DNA of 64,000 bases from Diphasiastrum complanatum (taxonomy: Eukaryota; Streptophyta; Lycopodiopsida; Lycopodiales; Lycopodiaceae): positions 18,778,218 to 18,842,217 of the forward strand of contig CM055107.1 of NCBI GenBank assembly GCA_029204225.1, in the 5' to 3' direction. The translations under genes and the position numbers were made by a program. Positions 11,804 through 21,362 of this stretch are shown in pieces; within the stretch, counting starts at the first letter, position 1; each line of letters starts with the position of its first letter. The notes under the pieces were generated by a model that saw only the letters and a program-made list of their open reading frames with translations, did not search any database and had not been told where the DNA came from.

Positions 11804-12041
11804 TTCTTCCCCCCTTATTCAAGTTTTGTCCTCGGAACTTAAATTTGGAAAAGAACCACCTTAAGCTTCCTTCTTGTTCCCAAGAATCGTCATCATCCGT
11901 GCATCCCCTCCAACAAACCACATTTGTTTGTATGCGGGCTAAAGCTCTTGGATTCAAAGCATGTGCCCATCCTTTTTGGCTTAAAATCAAGGATGTGGGA
12001 GAGCTTTGGAGGTGGACAGCTTCTAATTATAATGAGCAATG
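11804..12041 (-). pseudogene. gypsy polyprotein C-terminus, chromodomain-like
   Basis: The last ~66 codons on the minus strand include RIQTNVVCWRGCTDDDDSWE followed by FKFRGQNLNKGGRM. This matches the layout of a chromodomain end (VxWxG, then DxxWE) and of the F-x-F-ED-x-GGG tail of plant chromovirus integrases. The polypurine tract and LTR follow immediately. Upstream, the element is cut by the 225-bp LTR at 12042. Confidence 0.65.
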
Positions 12042-12266
12042 TGTTATGATTCAGGAAGGAAGGAAGGAGAGAGAGAGAGCAACGCTTAACTAAAACACTT
12101 CGTAATAAATAGATGATAGGTACATGGGCACCAGCCCGTTACATAGTAGTGTAGAGACAAAACATCGTGTCTCTTTGCATGAACAGACGTAACTGTGTAC
12201 GTTGATCTACATTAACCTAAAACAACTTAATGTGCCCTAAAGCAACCTAAACCTATATTCCTAACA
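12042..12266 (-). mobile_element. 225-bp copia-like LTR, minus strand
   Basis: The minus strand begins at 12266 with TGTTAGGAATATAGG, after a TAAGTGGGAG polypurine tract at 12267-12276, and ends at 12042 with GAATCATAACA. TGTTA...TAACA forms the expected short inverted termini. The size and start match small copia or TRIM-type LTRs. The second LTR was not found, so the inner part at 12277-12698 is only a candidate internal region. Confidence 0.6.
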
Positions 12267-12698
12267 CTCCCACTTATCAAGAATCTATCACACAAGATAA
12301 TTCTTTGATCACATCTTACATATACTTACGTACTTATTGTACTTACTAACATGTTGATATCCATAATTGACTTTCTATCTTCACTAACTCACATTAATGA
12401 CTAAATCACAGTCTTAAAACAACTTTTCACCCTGTGAATAGTCTTCTTCTACAAAATCATCTTTTAAGAGCTCTACACATAGGTAGGTTCCACTGAAGCC
12501 CATTTCAAACAATTATCACTAGAGTTCTTCATCACACAGCCATAGCTCCCATTGGAGCTCATCACACACAATCTTAGTTTCCACTGAAACACATTGGTAC
12601 TCCCAATTAGTAACTTTGTCAAGCAGCACATGAAGAAGAATGACCACATTCAAATCACAGTAGGAGCATCAGTAGTTGTTTTCTGTCTTCGTCATCTC
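12267..12698. other. unassigned, possible interior of the 225-bp-LTR element
   Basis: No motif is recognised. Phrases such as CACTGAAGCCCATTT, CATTGGAGCTCATC and CACTGAAACACATTGG recur near 12490-12595. The region ends where CACTA-derived sequence begins. Confidence 0.3.
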
Positions 12699-13083
12699 TT
12701 CAGAATACAAAGTCTCTATTATTTTATTTTTGTCTTCAAGCGATTGGGAGGACCAATCGATCATGTAATCTTTACCAAAATATAAAGCAACTAAATCATG
12801 CAAATGGGCATGAACTACGTTGCCACGCGTATTTTTTATAACTCCACCACGTGGATTAAGATCATAATATACACTACACGATTCTTTGGAAGGGGCATCT
12901 TCGGAAGCTCTTCTCTCGGATGATTCACTCGAAGAAGATTACACAAGATTTTTTTATTCTATCTCTTTGTTGAGGAGATAGATTCTCAAACCACTCTTGA
13001 TTATATTCGTCGGGCTCCTCACGAGCTCTTCTCCTAGATGGTCTCCCACTTGACCTTTCACTTGACCTACCACTTGAAGACAT
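12699..13083 (-). pseudogene. Transposase_24-like gene of CACTA copy 1, N-terminal part
   Basis: The frame starts at 13083 with a serine/arginine-rich N-terminus (MSSSGRSSERSSGRPSRRRA), then EEPDEYNQEWFENLSPQQRD. A stop follows near 12930. Beyond it the sequence is homologous to the copy at 21363-22250 (shared frame FGKDYMIDWSS). The gene is truncated at about 12699, near the first exon's middle. Proteins of this kind are the second, DNA-binding product of many plant CACTA elements. It is divergent from the transposase that starts at 14862. Confidence 0.7.
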
Positions 13084-14660
13084 TGTATCAAAGAAAAACT
13101 TTAAAAGTTAGAAAGTAGTGGAGAATGGGAGTGAAAGAGTATTGAAGACTTTTAGATTAGAAGAGTAAGCAATGAATAGAAAGCAATAGATTAATAGTAA
13201 GCAAGAACAAAGAAGATCAATAGACCAAGCAAAAGCAAGAGCAAGATCACTAGCAATGAAGAGCAACAAAAAACAAGCAAGCAAGATCTATAGAGCTTAG
13301 AAGAGCAATAACAAGCAAGAGCACTAAACACTAGATTAGAAAACCTATAAAATTTGAAAGCAAAAGAAGAGGAGCAAGAATGCTCGTGGAAATGCTATTT
13401 TATTAGCATTCAAGTTTCGTGTGGATTATCCACGCAAAAGTTATCCACATGATATCCACGCGTGAATGTTCCACGCGTTTTTTTTTCCTCTCTTGGCATG
13501 TGAGAGGGTCCCCCACATGGGCTTGCATGCTTCAACTGTCATTCAATATTCTCATACTCTTTTCTAGATTTTATGAGAATATTTTACTATAGGATTTTCA
13601 TAAAATATATTTTTTAATATGATGGAATGTAAAAAAATCAATTCAAAGGTTATTATGGTAGTATTTAATTGTTAAAACTAGTTTTATATTGTTATAAATT
13701 TTATTTTTCTTGAGATTTGACATACAAGACAAAATCATGAGATAAGGAATAGTACATATTATTATTAAACAAGTTTTTTAAGATTTTATGACATAATATT
13801 ATGTCAAATCGGTGATGTCATAAAACATTTAGTTTATTAATAATCTAGGTGTCATAGATTTGAAATAATTTGATGACATAATTATGTGGTCAAACAAATT
13901 TTTTTTGCTTTTGTCATGTGGCCTCTTAAATGGTTGCATGGGTCATTTAGATTCATGATCAAAAGCATTTATGTTATATTTAGGACCTTAGTGATATGTG
14001 ACCTATATAATAAATCTTTTTAATTGTTGGTGTGTGATCTATATAATCTTATATGAAATCATAGTAATTAGTTAAAATATCATTTAGCATTGCAATAAAG
14101 ATGTTGATCAATGGTGTGTTATCTAATATATGATTTCTTGCATACAAAGCAACCATAGATAGAAAGGACGAATGCATATTGCTCGTCATGAGATACCATG
14201 GCACACTAGGCCAATCCAAAGAGATTTATCTTTAACTAACTCGAGCCAAGTATTAATTAATCAAATGAGTGATTGAGTGGGCAATGAATCAATAAAGTAT
14301 ATGACTGATTGTTTGATTTTGATCATTTCATCTTGAAAGAAAGATCGAATGAGATCATCACTCATCTTAGACAAGAGTTTCAACTGAGAGCTTTGAACAT
14401 TGACTGCTATGTGGTCTTTAAATTAGTTGAGATAGGCCTGCACGCACTACCTACTGATGTCTAACATTTGTCAGTATGGACCTCATTTTGATTGCTCGTC
14501 ATGTGTTGCCCCACCCAAACAATTTTCTTGATAGCAATGTTACTAGAATATTAGATTTACATTAAGCATATGTAGAATATACATGGATTAGATGTTGGCA
14601 TGTCTTTAACAAATTTTATTATATTTATTCAGTACATACGGTCTCATAATGATTATTTAT
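13084..14660. promoter_or_regulatory. divergent intergenic region of CACTA copy 1
   Basis: This segment separates two divergently read CACTA genes and would hold both promoters. Nearest the minus-strand gene, 13190-13340 is rich in AGCAAGA(G/T)CA-like repeats. The rest is AT-rich, with a repeated TTGCTCGTCATG at about 14180 and 14492. No terminal CACTA repeat is visible. Copy 2 lacks nearly all of this region, so it was deleted there. Confidence 0.45.
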
Positions 14661-14714
14661 GATGTGGTATAGAGTAGCTGGCTACAGTGTGTATATGTCA
14701 TCGACGATGTCATC

Positions 14715-15431
14715 ATCATCAGATAGCGATTCATCTCATAATAGCAACAGCAGGTATATATTGTTATTGATATTGACATCAATTGCACTTTATTTGTTAT
14801 TTGAATATGAGTGTATAATTTTTCTTGCAAATTTATTCTTACACTGACATTTGATTGAATTATGAATTCTAAGAAAATTATTGTACCTCCACATGATTTA
14901 GAGAAAGAAAAAAGAATTGAGCTCTATCACAAAAAAAAGGAGCAAGTAAGACTAAAGTACAATGAACAACTATTGACTGGTTCATCTCCAAGCTCTTCCA
15001 TCAGTCGACGTAGACCGCCTATTTATTCATCACATGTATGTATATTGATTGATGTCAATTTTTTTATTTGTAATAGTGATGTAATCCGATTTGCTCTTTG
15101 CGTATAGTATATTGCTCTTTGGAAAGCCAAGACACCACTCCATCACAAATGAAGGTTGAAAATGCACTAAATGTACAAAGACTATTTTGTCAATTTTTGT
15201 CACATGTTACAATTCGTCACATGTTAGAATTTCTCAATTTTCACTTGAATGACACTGAAAGAATTTGTGCATTTTGCAATTGGATTATTGGACCAGTTTC
15301 AACCAGAATATGATGAGAGGATACCATGTACATGCACACAATGCAAAGGCCTTAGGATTCGGACAAGGAGGATTGTCAACGATCATATTTGGGCCAATGG
15401 AGTGCACACAGAGAATCCAAGAGTACGAGAG
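14715..15431 (+). pseudogene. CACTA transposase N-terminal exons, copy 1
   Basis: Coding blocks include EKEKRIELYHKKKEQVRLKY near 14910 and, after an AT-rich probable intron, EYDERIPCTCTQCKGLRI then IVNDHIWANGV, ending at a GT donor near 15431. The CxCxxC followed by a histidine resembles the transposase-associated zinc-binding region (Transpos_assoc) at the start of plant En/Spm transposases. The exon joins are inferred from frame and from conservation with copy 2 at 22436-22986. Confidence 0.6.
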
Positions 15432-15534
15432 GTAAACTCTTTAAAGTGTTTTTCGAAAATGCTTTAATTTTTGACGCTTATGACACTTCAAGTATAGTTT
15501 GGCCAATAAATATTGAGCTATAGGATGAGTGCCA

Positions 15535-15751
15535 CGGTCTTTGAAGTTAATCTCTCACTTGCTTCTAAAAGGAAAAATCCAAGTAGAATATTTAGATGAA
15601 GTTAATCTCTCACTTGCTTCTAAAAGGAAAAATCCAAATAGAATGATTAGATGAAGCTAATCTCTCACTTGCTTCAAATCCAAATAGAATGATTAGATGT
15701 AGTTAATCTTGACTTCCATATTCAATCACCCATAATAGCCTCTCATTCACG

Positions 15752-15810
<59 letters not shown>
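15535..15810. repeat. 62-bp tandem units then GA microsatellite, in CACTA copy 1
   Basis: Three imperfect units containing GTTAATCTCTCACTTGCTTC and AAATCCAAATAGAAT lie at 15535-15720, followed by a pure GA run at 15755-15810. The same order occurs in copy 2 at 23095-23376, so the repeats predate the duplication of the element. They lie between transposase exons. Confidence 0.85.
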
Positions 15811-15812
<2 letters not shown>

Positions 15813-16056
15813 ATGGAAGAGTTAAAGGTAACCAACACTCCCAATTCTAGGAAGGTGTGTAGGCCTTGTTTTCTTCCATTAAAGGCATGGTTCAAATATT
15901 TTTTGTTGGAAGATGAGTTCCACAAAAAAGCCCAAATGCCGCAGGGAGAGAGCATGTGGTGACATTCTGGAGTAGGATATAATCGTGTGGTTCGCGAGTT
16001 TTGATTAGCACTCTATAATGTTCTCTCTATTTTTCTCTTCATGTGTGTTTAGGGTC

Positions 16057-16176
16057 AATGTGGGTGGGTGTGTGTGTGTGTGCATGTATTTGTGTGTGTT
16101 TGTGTGTGTGTTTCATGCTACTAGTTTACGATTCGTGTTAAATATTAATTTAAGTTTCATGCTTGAGAGAGAGAGA
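16057..16176. repeat. GT-rich and GA microsatellites in CACTA copy 1
   Basis: An interrupted GT run at 16057-16112 and a short GA run near 16165-16176. In copy 2 the equivalent GT run is at 23626-23675 and the GA run has expanded to about 102 bp (23729-23830). Confidence 0.85.
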
Positions 16177-16203
16177 AACTGATACATCTAACATTCTCAA
16201 CTT

Positions 16204-16437
16204 TTGCATAAGAAGGACCATAAGTTGGTTTCAAGAAAAAGAGTTGCAAGAGAGATCGAGAATATTATTGATAGGATAAATCACATGAATATTGATTTTG
16301 GATCATCATTGGCCCTAGATGATGCTCTTGTTGATGATGACCCCTTGCATGATATAATTAGTTCATCAATGCCTTGTGTTTCAATCCATGTCTCCAAATT
16401 TCTAGAACGTTCTTACCACCAACCACACCTATCCTAG
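16204..16437 (+). pseudogene. probable CACTA transposase exon, copy 1
   Basis: A 77-codon frame with MHKKDHKLVSRKRVAREIEN and a run of acidic residues (LALDDALVDDDPLHDII) is conserved in copy 2 at about 23850-24060 despite indels. I recognise no domain, but the position between the zinc-binding exon and the Transposase_21 exons suggests it is part of the transposase transcript. Confidence 0.45.
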
Positions 16438-17234
16438 ATGTTGCACATGAGTCTTCCACGATACTCCACGTGGATTCCACAAACATGGCAACCTCTTTAA
16501 AAAAGAGAACATGTCTTGGACGCATTATGACTAGTTTGAAAGATAATTGCAAATTACTACGCACTGTTGATGGGTCAAAAGACATTCTTGGTTCTTTGTC
16601 TGACCTTCCTCTTCCACCTAGCTTGCAACCATTAGTAAAAACTTTTATTAGAAGTAGATATTCATGTTGGGCACTCCAATCACCATTACCATTAAATGGA
16701 ACACCATTTATGTATTGGTGTCGAATGTACATGATCATGCCTAGTGAACACTTTCTTGAGGCTGGTTTGGGCCTTTTTGCATTGAGTAGTATTGAGGTCC
16801 CTTTAAATAGTGTTGTGAGATTGATGCCATATGCAGGACCTCAATACAATTTGGGTGATTGGCATGCTTTGTGTCATCACCAATGGAGGATGCAAGTATA
16901 TGGCTTAAATTCAAATGCTTGTTCTTTAGAGGAGCAACGCATGCAAGGAGGCAACATCTCAAGGGCAAATCGTACATACATTGATGGACATCCAGATGTG
17001 CATGGAAACATTGCTGCATATATATATAGTTCCATTGGCCACCCTCTATTGACGAATTGTGATTTTGAAGAACGCACCAATGGAAAAGAAGAATATTTTA
17101 CTAGGAATGTAAAGGGCACTTATGTAATGGTCTGTGCCACTAGATCTATCGGGTTTGGGGAGGAATTCTTCATCAAATATAGTTTCAACCGTCCTCTACC
17201 CAAATGTTTGCAAAAGACAATAAGTCAAATGTGA
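16374..17234 (+). CDS. SET-domain-like ORF inside CACTA copy 1
   Basis: An uninterrupted 286-codon ORF; the methionine at 16485 (codon 38) is a better start because the first ~20 codons overlap transposase sequence in another frame. Residues 131-136 read GLGLFA, 202-220 YIDGHPDVHGNIAAYIYSS, 227-233 TNCDFEE, and 255-271 ATRSIGFGEEFFIKYSF. That order copies the SET fold: GxGxxA, the N-x-A-x-x-I pseudo-knot region, the NC block, then GEE and a tyrosine. SET proteins usually methylate lysine. The canonical NHSC is YSS here, so activity is uncertain. It is open while the surrounding transposase is broken. Copy 2 lacks it. Confidence 0.6.
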   Translation: MCFNPCLQISRTFLPPTTPILDVAHESSTILHVDSTNMATSLKKRTCLGRIMTSLKDNCKLLRTVDGSKDILGSLSDLPLPPSLQPLVKTFIRSRYSCWALQSPLPLNGTPFMYWCRMYMIMPSEHFLEAGLGLFALSSIEVPLNSVVRLMPYAGPQYNLGDWHALCHHQWRMQVYGLNSNACSLEEQRMQGGNISRANRTYIDGHPDVHGNIAAYIYSSIGHPLLTNCDFEERTNGKEEYFTRNVKGTYVMVCATRSIGFGEEFFIKYSFNRPLPKCLQKTISQM

Positions 17235-17581
17235 AGATTTAAATTTTGTTGATATGTAGAGATGTATAATCCATGCATCTTGATTGTATTTCGTTTGTGT
17301 CATTAAATATGTCAAATGTTAGGAGCATTATTTGTCATTTGCCTAGATTACATGTTAGGAGCATTATTCGTCTTTGAGTTCATTGAATGTTAACAAGTTG
17401 AAAAGACAAATCTGTCTAATAGATACATTGGTATGTTCATACTTTTTAAACTAAGAGGTAATTTATATTCATATACAACATTTAGATCTATCAAGTATTG
17501 GGAGGAAATGTTTATCAAGCATTGTTTCAGCCTACTATTTGTTATTTTGATATATAGGATTCTTCATACTCATTTAGTGTT
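17235..17581. other. spacer or intron between SET-like ORF and transposase
   Basis: AT-rich, with a repeated phrase TTAGGAGCATTATT at about 17319 and 17356. It probably contains the end of the intron that precedes the transposase exon at 17582. No separate gene is seen; the 70-codon ORF at 17433 is not supported. Confidence 0.4.
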
Positions 17582-18036
17582 GGAGACAATAATCCTCGTA
17601 ATGGTCGACATAGACGACGAATGCAATATAACGGTCCACATATAAAGCGATTACCTCGTCGTCTACGTCAAGGCTTAAAAGGGATGATGGAAATTGATGA
17701 GTGCATTAATGAAGAGACTAATGCATCTGAATCTAGCTCATCTAGATCTACTTCTTCGCAAACAAGTTCCAACGATGAAAATGAGCTTCCAATGAATGAT
17801 AAATTTGAAGTCATGGGAGACATGTTGAATGATATGTACGAGAAAAATATTGCAGCTAGACACAATGAACAAGATGAGGAGGCACTTTTGTCTAAAGAAG
17901 AAAAGAAATTGAGAGAAGAATCAAAGACCGCATTGTATCCTGGAGCAAAGACATCTCATTTGGCGACTTCTCTACTTCTATTAAATCTTCAAGTCAAATA
18001 TAGATGGAGTGACCAAAGCCTCACATCATTATTTGA
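17582..18036 (+). pseudogene. CACTA transposase exon before Transposase_21, copy 1
   Basis: The frame runs through NNPRNGRHRRRMQYNG, a serine-rich stretch (ESSSSRSTSSQTSSND), then an acidic segment and KTALYPGAKTSHLATSLLLL followed by KYRWSDQSLTSLFE. The last part corresponds to the block of TNP2-type transposases just before the LLPEG...LP motif. The exon ends at a GT donor at 18037, and joining it to 18137 keeps the frame. The copy 2 equivalent is 24060-24450. Confidence 0.75.
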
Positions 18037-18136
18037 GTAAAATTGTTTTCATCTACTTGTCATTTTTGCAAATAAAATTTACAATTTGGACATCAAGTGA
18101 TATTTTTATTACAATGACTTCTTTTGTCATGTACAG
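18037..18136 (+). other. 100-bp intron in CACTA transposase, copy 1
   Basis: It begins GTAAAATTG and ends TTTTGTCATGTACAG. Removing it joins LTSLFE to LLKNKILPEG in frame, as expected for TNP2 transposases. The matching intron in copy 2 is 24451-24553 with the same splice sites. Confidence 0.75.
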
Positions 18137-18926
18137 ACTATTGAAAAACAAAATTCTCCCAGAAGGGAATGTCATGCCTAAGATAAGAGATGAGGCACGA
18201 AAGATGTTGTCTAACATCGGGATGGACTACAAGCAATATCATGTATGTCCAAAAGATTGTATTTTATATCGAGGAAGGTACGAATCACTCAAGAAATGTC
18301 CCATTTGTGATACTCCTCGATATAGAGATGATTTTCAAGGGGCAACTATTCCGTGCAAAGTTTTACGACATTTTCCAGTAATGCCATGATTGCAACGTTT
18401 ATTTCGTTGTAAATCTTTTGCACAACTTATGGACTGGCATGCACACCATACCTCTACGGATGGGATGATGAGGGTACCTTTAGATTCACCTGTATGGAAA
18501 CACATTAACAAAGAATATTCAAGCTTTGCCAATGAGTCAAGAAATGTGAGATTTGGTCTTGCAACAGATGGTGTGGACCCCTTTGGTGTACGAGCAACTA
18601 CGTGGTCCATTTGGCTTGTTTTCTTGGTAAATTATAATATTCCTCCTTGGTTGAGTACAAAAAAGGGACACATTATGTTGGCACTTTTAATTCTTGGCCA
18701 ACGCAAGGTTAAGAACATGGATGTGTATCTTGAGCCGCTTATTGATGAGTTGGAAGATTTGTGGAAGGAGATAAAAGCATATAACATTTCACGCCCCTTA
18801 CATGAGAGGGAGTTGACACTACATGCCATTGTAATGTGGACAATGCATGACTATCCAGGATTAGGTGAATGCTCGCGTAATCATTCAAACAATGTCTATC
18901 TTGTGTACATAGGAGTTTGTTTATAG
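18137..18926 (+). pseudogene. CACTA transposase, Transposase_21 core, copy 1
   Basis: Starts LLKNKILPEGNVMPK and continues with ARKMLSNIGMDYKQYHVCPK, CILYRG and KKCPICDTPRYR. A premature TGA at about 18388 corresponds to a CGA arginine codon in copy 2. Beyond it come MDWHAHHTSTDGMMRVP, FGLATDGVDPFG, NIPPWLSTKKGHIML and VYLEPLIDELEDLW, the most recognisable signature of En/Spm TNP2-type transposases (Pfam Transposase_21). The TDG aspartate and the ELxDLW region are kept. It ends near 18890, with a probable intron following. Confidence 0.9.
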
Positions 18927-19013
18927 TTACATACAACTAGTAATTCTTGACATTTACATGATATACTACAATGGCTATAATTATTCTTTGACATATACTT
19001 TTTTTGGTAGTGA

Positions 19014-19620
19014 TTGATAGTATCCATTTGTTGGGTAGGCTTTCAAACGGCTAGAAAAAATACTTGTTTTTTGTGTGGGCCAAATCTTGTGGGAAGATAC
19101 TCTTTTAGTCTCAAAAAAGTGGTTTATGAAAATTATCGTAAATACTTGCATGAAGGCCATCCATTCAGAGACACTCATAGAAGAGGTTTTGGAGGAAGAG
19201 TTGAGAGAGAGATGCCTCCAAAGAGGATGTCCGTGAAAGATTGGCGAATACTATGGGACGAATCTCAAGTAAAGCCAATCGTTGGTATGAAAACATTATC
19301 TATATTTCATCGTTTGGAATATTGGAATAACCTTTTGATTAATCACCTACTTGATCCCATGCACATATTTAAAAATGTGGGTGAATCTATTTGGAAACAC
19401 TTGATTGGTAAAAAAGATACCATTGCTGCAAGGCACAGTCTAAAAGAATCAAACACCAAAAAAGAATATTAGATAAAGGATGGTGAAGATCATGCTCCAA
19501 AAGTACCTTGGACATTCACTAGGAGGAGCTTAACCATGTGCGCTCCATTATTCATGACATTAGAACACCAACTGGTTTTGCCCATTCTCTATGGTCATCA
19601 TTCAAGTGGATGGAAAGTTG
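19014..19620 (+). pseudogene. CACTA transposase, second half of Transposase_21, copy 1
   Basis: Blocks include TCFLCGPNLVGRYSF, EGHPFRDTHRRGFGG, then RLEYWNNLLINHLLDPMHIF and KNVGESIWKHL. The LDxMHIxKNV block is diagnostic of TNP2-type transposases. There is a TAG stop after KKEY (19470, where copy 2 has TGG), and a frameshift near 19520 relative to copy 2. The exon probably starts just before 19026 after an intron from 18890. Confidence 0.9.
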
Positions 19621-20048
19621 CAAGGTCTCAAATCTCATGATTGGCTAAAGATGATTCAATTCATCTATCCATTGTCAATTCGTGGGTGCTTGTCAAAAGA
19701 TATTTGTGAGACCATATACAAACTACAATCATTGTCAGGTATTTACATGTACTTGGTACATTTTTTTATTTAGTATTTATTGATTGGAAATTCAAATAGA
19801 CATAAAATGGATGGAATATATTGCAGATGGATGTGTTCAAAAGAAATCCGTGAGCTAGATCTTCGCAAGAGACATGAGGATATGGTGGAGATTGTGTGCA
19901 TGTTTGAGGGACATTTTTCGACTTCCATCATGGACTCACAAGTGCATATATTGGTGCACTTGTTCGAAGAAGTTTCTATTGATGGTCCAGTGCACACTAG
20001 GTATAAGTGCATAAATTATCTTTTGCATGTGTATTTAAATTAAATCAA
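19600..20048 (+). pseudogene. CACTA transposase, DUF4218-like region part 1, copy 1
   Basis: Contains GKLQGLKSHDWLKMIQFIYP and IRGCLSKDICETIYKL, the usual GLKSHDxHxLL-type block, then after an intron near 19740-19800 a frame with ELDLRKRHEDMVEIVCMFEG and VHILVHLFEEVSIDGPVHTR. This corresponds to the DUF4218 domain that follows Transposase_21 in plant CACTA proteins. Reading uses more than one frame, so it is not functional as it stands. Confidence 0.85.
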
Positions 20049-20099
20049 TTGATACATGAACTCATTAAATAAAACACTTATTTTTTACCATTTGTGACT

Positions 20100-20640
20100 T
20101 TTTAGGTGGTATGGAAAGGTACATGAAAGTCTTAAAAGATTTTGTGCGCCAAAAGGCAAGGCCTGAAGGTAGCATGTCAGAGGGATGGTTAGTACATGAA
20201 TTTCTTTTCTATGTTACTGGAATTTTGCACCAACTACATCCATCTGCTCCACTATTGTGACGTGATGAGGAAGCCAAAGAGGTAACTAGTGAAAAACCTC
20301 AAGGGATGGGAAAGGTCCATAGGTTGGCACCCTTCCAACAAGAAAAAATTTCTACATTCATGCTTTATAATTGTGGAGTTCTAAATAGATGGTTAGACAT
20401 AGATGAAGAAAAAAAAAAAAGAGGGCCTTGTCTAGAATGCGCCAACGACAGAATAGAGGTAGACACATGGCCTCAAGTTCACATGATCTTGAGCCATTGC
20501 CCAAGCAATGCACTATAGAGTGGATGCATGACACACTACAAAAAGCAAACAAAGAGGGACAAAAAATATCAAACGTAGAATGGGACTTTGCAAGAAGATA
20601 TGAATGGATGGTATTATTCTTTTGCTCCTAAACTAGAGGT
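20100..20640 (+). pseudogene. CACTA transposase C-terminal region, copy 1
   Basis: Starts with MERYMKVLKDFVRQKARPEG, the DUF4218 ending, then LVHEFLFYVTGIL, a TGA stop near 20258, and KVHRLAPFQQEKISTFMLYN in a 70-codon frame. Two overlapping short ORFs around 20428-20631 follow; the frame that gives TIEWMHDTLQKANKEGQKIS looks like the tail typical of these proteins. The end of the gene is not clear. Confidence 0.75.
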
Positions 20641-21362
20641 GACTTTCTATTTTTGTGTTGTGTGAGAGAGAGAAAAAGAGAGTATAGATGAGAGTGAGAA
20701 TGAGATGAGGATGAATGTGAGTGAGAAGATTGATAGTCTTTATGATTTTTAGTTCATTGATGGATGTTAATAGTATGTGTTTTGTGATCATAAGTTTTAA
20801 GATCTTTTTTGTTTGTGATGTAGGTTTGGATATGAAAAATGAAAAATGATTATTGCAAAGGATTCAAAGATCAAGTGCATGCAAAAGGGAAAGCAAAGAT
20901 TGCAAAACAATGGAGATACAATAGTAAAGGTAAATTCACATTTATTTTGATTCATTTGATATTTAGTTGATAGCTTGATGCGTTATCTATTGATGCATTA
21001 TATTGTGGTTTCCATTACTTTCCATTGTGCTTTCCATTACTTTCTATTGTGCATTTTAGCATGCAAATCGTGTGCTAAAATAGATACATTTCATCAATGG
21101 ATACATTTGCATTGCATAGATGTGCATTGAATAGACTATACATTGCATTCAATACATCAATAGATACATTTGCAATCAATAGATGTGCATTCAATAGACT
21201 ATACATTCATGAATTAAAAATATATGCATTCAAAAATTTTGCAAGAATGATGTGATGCCAAAACATTATATTGATTGATTTTTAAAAAAGTACATTGATG
21301 AGAGAATAAATTCTTTCTTCCTACGTTGCCTTCTACAAGGCCTTACATTTAATTTAAAAACC
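20641..21362. other. spacer between the two CACTA copies
   Basis: AT-rich, with a purine-rich GAGAGAGAAAAAGAGAG near 20665 and a set of short repeats ATACATTTGCATT / GATGTGCATTCAATAGACT at 21085-21210. A plausible coding scrap near 20850-20930 (KGFKDQVHAKGKAKIAKQW) may be the last exon of copy 1. No CACTA terminal inverted repeat can be identified. Confidence 0.4.

Noticed and set aside
20534-20546. CACTACAAAAAGC as a CACTA element terminus
   Set aside because: It lies inside apparent transposase coding sequence, and no matching inverted end or 3-bp target duplication was found.
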